Source: a virus. Taken from it: a stretch of 30,939 bases of DNA. Shown here in pieces: positions 1 through 4,644 of this stretch. The notes below the pieces were generated by a model. That model ran no database searches and had not been told where the DNA came from. It saw only the letters and a list, made by a program, of their open reading frames with translations. Where the stretch lies: IMG/VR virus record IMGVR_UViG_3300049827_000075, positions 1-30,939 of that record; one strand, written 5' to 3'. Each line of letters starts with the position of its first letter. The stretch's first letter is position 1. Position numbers and translations under genes: made by a program.

Positions 1-60
1 AGTGCCTGCATCGGCGGCGAATATCGCGGCATAGCGGGCTAACTCTTGTGCGTCTGTCAT
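1..60 (-). CDS. Start of a small leftward gene, cut by the window edge
   Basis: An ATG at 60 (minus strand) opens a frame that stays open to base 1, giving 20 codons that begin MTDAQELARY. A ribosome-binding sequence AAAGGA lies a short distance upstream, inside the end of the next gene of the run. The visible part is soluble and Ala-rich. Too little is present to name it. It continues the leftward run of tiny genes. Confidence 0.55.
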   Translation of the reverse strand, partial: MTDAQELARYAAIFAADAGT

Positions 61-63
61 GGT

Positions 64-159
64 TTAGTTTCCTTTCAGCGTGTAAATGATTGACCATATC
101 GCCAGCGCACCAGCGCCAGCGAATAGGAATAGGGCAGCGCCAGCGAGTAGCGCGCTCAT
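64..159 (-). CDS. 31-aa single-span membrane peptide
   Basis: This 31-residue frame is almost entirely one hydrophobic segment (residues about 3-25, with LLAGAALFLF and ALAIWSII) followed by a short basic tail YTLKGN. That is the pattern of a small inner-membrane peptide. Its ATG overlaps the TGA of the upstream 68-aa gene in an ATGA junction (156-159), which favours translational coupling. Function is unknown. A role in lysis timing, superinfection exclusion or host membrane modulation would be a guess. Confidence 0.6.
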   Translation of the reverse strand: MSALLAGAALFLFAGAGALAIWSIIYTLKGN

Positions 160-362
160 TCGGCCATATTGTCCAACAGGGCGTTATTCTCAGCGACTAG
201 GCGGTCATACAGTATCTGCAATTCCTCTAGTTGGTCTTTAACGTCCACTAGGTCTGCTAGGCGGTCAGCCAGCACAATTGCCAATTCGTCCATGCTGTCG
301 CGGCCTTCATTGATAAGGCCGTTATCGTCCAGCATCCGAAAATAGTTACGGTCGTATTTCAT
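156..362 (-). CDS. Hypothetical 68-aa protein with a coiled-coil segment
   Basis: The protein starts MKYDRNYFRMLDDNG and then becomes a regular acidic amphipathic helix (about residues 25-66, with leucine-spaced LADRLADL, LEELQILYDRL and NNALL), consistent with a dimeric coiled coil. A GGAG lies nine bases upstream of the ATG at 362. It is coupled to the 31-aa membrane peptide downstream by an ATGA overlap. No family was recognised. Confidence 0.65.
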   Translation of the reverse strand: MKYDRNYFRMLDDNGLINEGRDSMDELAIVLADRLADLVDVKDQLEELQILYDRLVAENNALLDNMAE

Positions 363-363
363 G

Positions 364-453
364 TTAGTTTACTCCGAATAGTAGGTGGTCAAGGGTTAGC
401 GCCGCGATGATATACACCGCGAACGCTAGGTTATGGATTGCAGCGCGGCTCAT
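364..453 (-). CDS. 29-aa single-span membrane peptide
   Basis: This 29-residue frame starts MSRAAIHNLAF and has one hydrophobic stretch (about residues 9-27, with AVYIIAALTL and LLFGV). Its ATG overlaps the TGA of the upstream 84-aa gene (ATGA at 450-453), and its stop lies immediately before the start of the 68-aa gene. Support comes from this exact packing, the overlap and the membrane pattern rather than from any recognised family. Confidence 0.5.
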   Translation of the reverse strand: MSRAAIHNLAFAVYIIAALTLDHLLFGVN

Positions 454-704
454 GCGTTGGTGCCGCCAACGTTGACGAAATAGTAACCTGTGCCGTCGGT
501 GTTGCCGCCTTGTGCGTAGGTGCCGTTCCAGCCCATCTTGGCAATGAGAGCGTCTGCAGCGGCCTTGTGGTTGTCTTGAACGTCTAGCGCATAGTCATAT
601 GGCACAGTTATGTTGCCACCCCATGCCGTCGCTTTGATACGCCCGCCACGGGTGTTGGTTGCGCCAAGATATTTGGTTGCGATTGCTTGTGTTGTAATAG
701 TCAT
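450..704 (-). CDS. Conserved phage hypothetical protein, 84 aa
   Basis: Starts MTITTQAIATKYLGATNTRG and has a pattern (TNTRGxRIKATAWGG, a short VPYDYALD, then an AAADALIAKMGW segment and a glycine-rich C-terminal strand region) that I recognise from unnamed small proteins in other phages and in bacterial genomes. I know no function for it. A strong AGGAG sits ten bases upstream of the ATG. It heads the more distal part of the leftward run and is coupled to a 29-aa membrane peptide. Confidence 0.75.
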   Translation of the reverse strand: MTITTQAIATKYLGATNTRGGRIKATAWGGNITVPYDYALDVQDNHKAAADALIAKMGWNGTYAQGGNTDGTGYYFVNVGGTNA

Positions 705-729
705 AGTGTCTCACTCCTATTGATTGTTG

Positions 730-912
730 TTAGGCGTCTAAATCAATCAGACGCTGTAAGGATTTGGTCAGTTCGCTGGCACGTGCCATGCTGTCGCTGT
801 CACCGTCGATTAAAAATGCCGTAATCTTTTCGGAAAGCTCAATCACAGTGTCGCGGTAAGTTAAGCCCTCGCCGCGCAAGAAATCAAAAATAGTGTCAGT
901 ATCATGTGTCAT
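730..912 (-). CDS. Hypothetical 60-aa acidic helical protein
   Basis: Starts MTHDTDTIFDFLRGEG. The rest is predicted helical and acidic, with two amphipathic stretches (VIELSEKITAFL and ASELTKSLQRLIDL). AAGGTGG precedes the ATG at 912 at a suitable distance, and the start overlaps the stop of the 53-aa gene in an ATGA junction (909-912). No family was recognised. Confidence 0.65.
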   Translation of the reverse strand: MTHDTDTIFDFLRGEGLTYRDTVIELSEKITAFLIDGDSDSMARASELTKSLQRLIDLDA

Positions 913-1070
913 GCTGCACCACCTTTCTTGCGAATTGCCAGTTTGACTAACGCAACGTGAATAGGGCGCATTGCGTTGAAACGCCCTTCTTCCAAAACGA
1001 TAGCTTCAAGCCAATGAAGTTCCTGTTGCATGGCAAGGTTAAAATAGGTGCGCTTAGGTGTCTGTGTCAT
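909..1070 (-). CDS. Hypothetical 53-aa basic protein, first gene of the leftward run
   Basis: This 53-residue frame starts MTQTPKRTYFNLAMQQELHW and ends with a basic KLAIRKKGGAA tail. AAAGGA is about ten bases upstream of the ATG at 1070. It is the first gene of the leftward run, directly below the repeat-rich control region, so it would be the first product of leftward transcription. Function is unknown. A DNA-binding role is possible given its size and charge, but nothing in the sequence proves it. Confidence 0.6.
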   Translation of the reverse strand: MTQTPKRTYFNLAMQQELHWLEAIVLEEGRFNAMRPIHVALVKLAIRKKGGAA

Positions 1071-1095
1071 ACTGAATTGTCCTTTACTGTTTAAC

Positions 1096-1150
1096 TACCC
1101 TCTTACTCGCATAGTTTGAGGGTATCTCCAAACGATATTTTACCCTCTAA
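1096..1150. promoter_or_regulatory. Cluster of TTAGAGGGTA motifs upstream of the leftward genes
   Basis: Three near-identical 10-mers lie here: TACCCTCTTA at 1096-1105 (minus-reading), TTTGAGGGTA at 1115-1124 (plus-reading) and TACCCTCTAA at 1141-1150 (minus-reading). A fourth, exact copy in plus orientation is at 1348-1357. The first two form a dyad with arms TACCCTC and GAGGGTA. The placement, just upstream of the first leftward gene and facing the rightward genes, suggests operators or an activator-type promoter element. No good sigma70 -35/-10 pair was found in this spot. Confidence 0.45.
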
Positions 1151-1178
1151 TGTCGATTTCTGGATTTGCAGCAAATTG

Positions 1179-1268
1179 TGTTGCGTTTATGCAACATTTT
1201 GCGCCGATTGATCGGGCTGGGCGAAATAGTCATTTGCTAGGCTATCATTTCAACCCAAATGACTATTT
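1179..1268. repeat. Two hairpins: 6-bp and 13-bp perfect inverted repeats
   Basis: TGTTGC at 1179-1184 pairs with GCAACA at 1191-1196 around a six-base loop. AAATAGTCATTTG at 1224-1236 is the exact reverse complement of CAAATGACTATTT at 1256-1268, leaving a 19-base loop that itself contains TAGGCTAT. The second hairpin is AU-rich and runs into further T residues, so it could act as a weak terminator, but a protein-binding dyad is equally possible. Confidence 0.6.
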
Positions 1269-1302
1269 TTTAATGGCTGATTTCCGCGGCTTTCCGGCTG
1301 AC

Positions 1303-1435
1303 TTAGGCGATCTAGGCTATGGAATGTTAAGTCACTGATGAAAATAGTTAGAGGGTATAAGAATATAACCATATAGGTTTTCGTCACTTCGCGGTGACTT
1401 GAAACCCGATAGCCTAAACCGCCTAGATCGCCTAA
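1303..1435. repeat. 15-bp perfect inverted repeat (TTAGGCGATCTAGGC / GCCTAGATCGCCTAA)
   Basis: TTAGGCGATCTAGGC at 1303-1317 is the exact reverse complement of GCCTAGATCGCCTAA at 1421-1435. The arms are 103 bases apart and flank the plus-oriented TTAGAGGGTA copy (1348-1357) and a small GTCAC/GTGAC hairpin (1383-1398). An 8-mer, ATAGCCTA, recurs four times in the wider region: twice reversed on the left (1238-1245, 1313-1320) and twice forward on the right (1409-1416, 1546-1553). Confidence 0.65.
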
Positions 1436-1447
1436 CTTGCCCTCAAA
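1412..1447. repeat. 9-bp tandem array of the GCCTA type
   Basis: Four consecutive 9-base units, GCCTAAACC, GCCTAGATC, GCCTAACTT and GCCCTCAAA, lie end to end. The third and fourth are the most degenerate. A shorter version (GCCTAAACC then GCCCAGACT) is at 1549-1566, and a reversed two-unit version is at 1302-1320. The array runs directly into the first 18-bp palindrome. Confidence 0.55.
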
Positions 1448-1465
1448 CTTTACGTTAACGTAAAG
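1448..1465. promoter_or_regulatory. 18-bp perfect palindrome, copy 1
   Basis: CTTTACGTTAACGTAAAG reads the same on both strands with no spacer, as expected of a binding site for a dimeric regulator or replication protein. The repeat with copy 2 extends beyond the palindrome to 22 identical bases (1447-1468). It forms the left border of the 12-bp iteron block. Confidence 0.6.
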
Positions 1466-1477
1466 CTGTCATGGCCA

Positions 1478-1525
1478 ACGCAAATTGCCACGCAATCGAT
1501 AACGCAATCGATCACGCAATCGGTT
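1478..1525. repeat. Four 12-bp iterons (ACGCAATCGATN)
   Basis: ACGCAA recurs at 1478, 1490, 1502 and 1514, exactly every 12 bases. The units are ACGCAAATTGCC, ACGCAATCGATA, ACGCAATCGATC and ACGCAATCGGTT. The block sits between the two 18-bp palindromes. More ACGCAA words follow outside the strict phase (1605, 1713, 1743). Phased short direct repeats in a gene-free region are typical of initiator-bound origins or of multi-site operators; the sequence alone does not decide which. Confidence 0.6.
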
Positions 1526-1564
1526 CACCGCAGACTTGCAAACGCATAGCCTAAACCGCCCAGA

Positions 1565-1582
1565 CTTTACGTTAACGTAAAG
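1565..1582. promoter_or_regulatory. 18-bp perfect palindrome, copy 2
   Basis: This is the same CTTTACGTTAACGTAAAG palindrome, 117 bases after copy 1 and within a 22-base identical stretch (1564-1585). Both copies are preceded upstream by an ATAGCCTAAACCGCC word (1409-1423 and 1546-1560), so a longer module has been duplicated around the iterons. Confidence 0.6.
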
Positions 1583-1585
1583 CTG

Positions 1586-1839
1586 GCCAGACAACAAAGG
1601 GCCAACGCAATATCCAGCCAGCCAATATGTTTTTGCGAATCGTTCGCATCAGCCACAAGCAAAGGCCAATCTCAATTCCAGCAAGAACAGAACAAGAACG
1701 CTGCACAGCGCAACGCAAGCCAGCAATCGCCAGCCAGCCACAACGCAAGATTGAATTTAACATAATGCTGGAGGGGAGGGGGTAGGGCCGGTGGGCCGCG
1801 CGACTGTCGCGGGTAGGATCGCAAACAATTTTTTATTTT
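1586..1839. other. Non-coding remainder of the control region
   Basis: No supportable gene lies here. The stretch has dispersed ACGCAA words, two GCCAGCC-type repeats (about 1616-1622 and 1730-1738), a TGCGAA-TCG-TTCGCA dyad (1634-1648), a G-rich run with GGAGGGGAGGGGG near 1770-1783, and a T-rich stretch (about 1829-1840) that leads into the promoter-like sequence before the small terminase. The short frames on the minus strand lack ribosome-binding sites. Confidence 0.5.
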
Positions 1840-1868
1840 TTGCAAATTAGAATGCAACACACTATAGT
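1840..1868 (+). promoter_or_regulatory. Sigma70-like promoter ahead of the terminase genes
   Basis: TTGCAA (1840-1845), a 17-base spacer and TATAGT (1863-1868) make a near-consensus sigma70 promoter in an AT-rich setting. Transcription would begin about seven bases after the -10 box, at or next to the ATG at 1876, so the small-terminase mRNA might have almost no leader. It is the only strong promoter-like sequence I found immediately upstream of the long rightward morphogenesis cluster. Confidence 0.5.
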
Positions 1869-1875
1869 ACGCCCA

Positions 1876-2385
1876 ATGACTTTCTACTCACTGCCATTTA
1901 CACCAGAGCGGACGCAGGCCACCGAGTCGCGGCTAGAGGCAATCTATGAAGCCGCCAAGTACGGGCTAAAAGGTGACAGCCTCGCTATGGCCGCTGGATT
2001 AACCCCGCGGCAGTTCCGCGTGTTGGCCGACGCAGACCCGCTGGTGGAAATGGCAGAGATCAAAGGACGCGCTGACGGCGAGTACACTGCGGCTAAGACA
2101 ATGTACGAAGCAGCACGCGATGGCGACAGCAAGGCTGCGCTGGAGATACTCAAGCATCAGCACGGCTGGGTAGCCAAGCAGCAGATCGACGTAAACATCG
2201 ACCAACAGATAAGCATCACAGGCGCGCTGGAAAAAGCACAGTCGCGCGTCATCGAAGGGCTGTACACTGACGTGACGCCCCCAGCGCAGCTAGAGGATAA
2301 CACATACCATGCAGCAGCCGATATACTCAGCCCAAGACGAGATGGAGTTGATGGCAAGGTTGTGGTCACCCAGCCTGAAGGATGA
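1876..2385 (+). CDS. terS: Terminase small subunit (probable)
   Basis: The 169-residue protein (from ATG 1876) would recognise phage DNA and load it onto the large terminase. A helix-rich N-terminal part (residues about 15-60, with AAKYGLKGDSLAMAAGLTPRQF and a following helix) looks like the helix-turn-helix of small terminases. The middle (YTAAKTMYEAARDGDSKAALEIL) is a helical oligomerisation-type segment also common in the family. It lies directly before, and overlaps by 77 bases, the unmistakable large subunit. The frame is open further upstream (ATG at 1852, TTG at 1840), but those starts fall inside the promoter-like sequence. No ribosome-binding site is visible before any candidate, which fits a leaderless start or leaves the start uncertain. 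Confidence 0.72.
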   Translation: MTFYSLPFTPERTQATESRLEAIYEAAKYGLKGDSLAMAAGLTPRQFRVLADADPLVEMAEIKGRADGEYTAAKTMYEAARDGDSKAALEILKHQHGWVAKQQIDVNIDQQISITGALEKAQSRVIEGLYTDVTPPAQLEDNTYHAAADILSPRRDGVDGKVVVTQPEG

Positions 2386-3844
2386 CCCGCTAGCTTTCGT
2401 ATTATATACATTCCCGTGGGGACAGCAGGGTACGCCGCTGGAACATTTCCCCGGACCGCGCAAATGGCAGCGCCAGATACTTGGCGACCTGCGCGACCAC
2501 ATCAAAGCGAACAACGGTAAGGTAGACTTCGACACTGCGCGGCTGGCGATTGCGTCAGGACGCGGTATCGGCAAGTCGGCGCTAGTGTCATGGCTGACGA
2601 TATGGATGCTGTCATCACGGATCGGCAGCACTACCATCGTGTCGGCTAACTCCGAGGCGCAGTTGCGGTCGGTAACATGGGCAGAAATTACTAAATGGCT
2701 GGCAATGAGCCTTAACAGTCACTGGTTCGAGATAGCTGCCACACGCATCATGCCAGCCAAGTGGCTGACAGAACTGGTCGAGCGGGACTTGAAGAAAGGT
2801 ACGCGCTACTGGTCAGTCGAAGGGCGGCTGTGGTCGGAAGAGAACCCCGACGCATACGCAGGGGTGCACAACTTCGACGGTGTGATGCTGATCTTCGACG
2901 AAGCCAGCGGTATTCCAGACTCGATATGGTCAGTGTCTGATGGTTTCTTCACGGAGAATACGCCGCATCGCTTTCATCTGGCCTTCTCCAACCCGCGGCG
3001 CAACACTGGCTATTTCTACGAGACGTTTCACAGCAAGCGGGCGTTCTGGCAGACGCGCACTATCGACGCACGCGATGTCGAGGGTACAGATAAAAATCTG
3101 TATCAGCGCATTATCGACGAATATGGGCCTGATAGCTACCAAGCCAGCGTCGAAGTCTACGGTAACTTTCCGTCAGAAGGTGACGATCAGTTCATTGGCA
3201 GCACGCTGGTAGATGACGCCATGCGGCGCACACCGGCTAAGGATGCCACAGCACCCATCGTCATCGGTGTTGACCCTGCACGCTTCGGGGCTGACGCCAC
3301 CGTCATCGCTGTGCGCCAAGGGCGTGACATCCTAGAGTTGCGGAGACACCGCGGCGCAGACACTATGGAAGTGGCTGGACACGTCATCGACGCGATAGAA
3401 GAGTTTAAGCCTGCGCTGGTCTGCATCGACGAAGGCGGCCTAGGCGCAGGCGTCGTAGACCGGCTGAAAGAGCAGCGGTACAAGATACGCGGCGTGAACT
3501 TCGGCAATAAGGCCAAGAACCAGACCATGTGGGGCAACAAACGGGCCGAAATGTGGGGTGCCATGCGTGACTGGCTCAAGACGGGCCATATACCGACAGA
3601 TAGGTTCCTGAAAACGGACCTCATCAGCCCGCGCACCAAGCCTGACAGCAAGGGGACGCTGTTCCTCGAAAGCAAGAAGGATATGAAGGCCCGCGGCCTA
3701 GCATCGCCTGACGCAGCGGACGCCATAGCGGTCACGTTTGCGTTTCCTGTAGCATCTACTGATCCGCGTCTAGGACGCGTTGACAAGCGCCGCGTAAGCG
3801 CGTATTCTTCCTCTGGAATATCTACATCGTGGATGGGCAGTTAA
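2309..3844 (+). CDS. terL: Terminase large subunit
   Basis: This is the 511-aa packaging motor: an ATPase that drives DNA into the prohead and a nuclease that cuts the concatemer. Walker A is GRGIGKS (residues 84-90). Walker B is VMLIFDE (192-198), with the catalytic Glu at 198. The RNase H-like nuclease half begins at VIGVDPARFG (Asp322), has VCIDEGG (Asp374), and ends with the SPDAADA aspartates (468/471). The early PFAWG-like PWGQQGTPLE and GPRKWQ segments are typical of this terminase type. Length is normal. The ATG at 2309 is preceded by GAGG about 13 bases upstream. It overlaps the small terminase by 77 bases and ends TAATG into the next gene. Confidence 0.96.
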   Translation: MQQPIYSAQDEMELMARLWSPSLKDDPLAFVLYTFPWGQQGTPLEHFPGPRKWQRQILGDLRDHIKANNGKVDFDTARLAIASGRGIGKSALVSWLTIWMLSSRIGSTTIVSANSEAQLRSVTWAEITKWLAMSLNSHWFEIAATRIMPAKWLTELVERDLKKGTRYWSVEGRLWSEENPDAYAGVHNFDGVMLIFDEASGIPDSIWSVSDGFFTENTPHRFHLAFSNPRRNTGYFYETFHSKRAFWQTRTIDARDVEGTDKNLYQRIIDEYGPDSYQASVEVYGNFPSEGDDQFIGSTLVDDAMRRTPAKDATAPIVIGVDPARFGADATVIAVRQGRDILELRRHRGADTMEVAGHVIDAIEEFKPALVCIDEGGLGAGVVDRLKEQRYKIRGVNFGNKAKNQTMWGNKRAEMWGAMRDWLKTGHIPTDRFLKTDLISPRTKPDSKGTLFLESKKDMKARGLASPDAADAIAVTFAFPVASTDPRLGRVDKRRVSAYSSSGISTSWMGS

Positions 3845-4110
3845 TGGCGGACAAGAAAAAATCGGTGTCGCTATCCGTTGGCAGGGGCGAGAAATTGCCC
3901 GTGTCAAAGGGTGCGGGACTGACAGCCGCTGGCAGGGCCAAATATAATGCTGCGACAGGCAGCAAGTTAAAGGCGCCTGCACCCAACCCGAAGACAAAAG
4001 CGGATGCTGGGCGCAAAGCGTCGTTTTGTGCGCGCATGGGTGCAGTAGCAGCCAAGGCTAAGAACGGCGAACGCGCCAAAGCTAGTTTGAAAAGGTGGAA
4101 ATGCTCATGA
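3844..4110 (+). CDS. Small basic phage protein, DUF6321-like
   Basis: An 88-residue protein starting MADKKKSVSLSV. The stretch GEKLPVSKGAGLTAAGRAKY, then APNPKTKADAGRKASFCARM, matches what I recall of DUF6321-type phage proteins. It is rich in Lys, Ala and Gly and strongly basic. The chosen ATG overlaps the terminase stop (TAATG); a start at 3829 would overlap more and has no advantage. It is the first of four tiny basic proteins before the portal. Function is unknown. Nucleic-acid binding or incorporation in the head is plausible from charge and place only. Confidence 0.8.
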   Translation: MADKKKSVSLSVGRGEKLPVSKGAGLTAAGRAKYNAATGSKLKAPAPNPKTKADAGRKASFCARMGAVAAKAKNGERAKASLKRWKCS

Positions 4111-4256
4111 AACCGGGCCTGTACGCAAATATCCATGCTAAAAAAGCCCGCATTGCCGCCGGATCAGGCGAAAAAATGCGTAAACCGGGCGCTAAAGGCG
4201 CACCAACAGCCAAAGCGTTCAAAGAGAGCGCCAAAACCGCTAAAAAAACCAGCTAA
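4107..4256 (+). CDS. 49-aa very basic protein
   Basis: The frame starts MKPGLYANIHAKKARIAAGS and continues with GEKMRKPGAKGAPTAKAFKESAKTAKK. It has no long hydrophobic segment and is Lys/Ala-rich throughout. I recognise the MKPGLYANIH...GSGEKMRKPG pattern from other phages, where it is unnamed. GGTGG lies nine bases before the ATG at 4107, which overlaps the TGA of the previous gene. An in-frame ATG at 4101 is an alternative but sits too close to that site. Confidence 0.75.
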   Translation: MKPGLYANIHAKKARIAAGSGEKMRKPGAKGAPTAKAFKESAKTAKKTS

Positions 4257-4270
4257 AAAGGGTAAGTAAT

Positions 4271-4498
4271 ATGCCAGCAGATAAATACGGTAAAAGCCTG
4301 TACAAAGCAGGAACTATGAAGTCCGAAAAAGCGGCTATTGCTAACCGCGATCCGGCCCGCAAGGCAGCAGCCATGAAGATTCTGGCCCGCGAAGGCACCA
4401 CAAGCGCAGCCGGCGGTCGCCCAGCGCCTGTTAAACCGCAGAAAGCCATCAGCCTAACAGTGCGGATGAAGCCAACACCGATGGGCAAAAAGAAGTAA
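4271..4498 (+). CDS. 75-aa very basic protein
   Basis: Starts MPADKYGKSLYKAG and is composed mainly of Lys, Arg, Ala, Pro and Gly, ending in PTPMGKKK. It is probably disordered. AAGGGTAAG precedes the ATG. It has the same composition and size class as its three neighbours, and the tight packing argues that it is a real gene of the set. No domain was recognised. Confidence 0.7.
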   Translation: MPADKYGKSLYKAGTMKSEKAAIANRDPARKAAAMKILAREGTTSAAGGRPAPVKPQKAISLTVRMKPTPMGKKK

Positions 4499-4500
4499 TC

Positions 4501-4641
4501 ATGCCGCTCATTAAATCGACAGGCAAAGCCGCGTTTCGCAAGAACATCAAGGCTGAAGTAAACGCTGGTAAGCCTGTCAAGCAGGCTGTAGCTATTGCCT
4601 ACAGCGTCAAGCGCGAAGCCGCCAAGAAGGGCAAAAAATAG
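4501..4641 (+). CDS. 46-aa basic phage protein, DUF6496-like
   Basis: The sequence starts MPLIKSTGKAAFRKNIKAEV and continues NAGKPVKQAVAIAYSVKREAAKKGKK. This is the pattern (AAFxKNxxAEVxAGKPxKQAVAIAYSxKR) I associate with DUF6496-type small proteins of phages and bacteria. It begins two bases after the previous stop and ends three bases before the portal start. Function is not known to me. Confidence 0.78.
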   Translation: MPLIKSTGKAAFRKNIKAEVNAGKPVKQAVAIAYSVKREAAKKGKK

Positions 4642-4644
4642 GTT

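Noticed and set aside
1150-1338. 62-codon rightward frame in the control region
   Set aside because: No ribosome-binding site, no recognised pattern, and the frame is crossed by the 6-bp and 13-bp hairpins and half of a 15-bp inverted repeat. A real small gene cannot be fully excluded.
1572-1860. Leftward hydrophobic frames of about 62 codons
   Set aside because: No ribosome-binding sites, composition explained by GCCAGCC and ACGCAA repeats, and they overlap each other.
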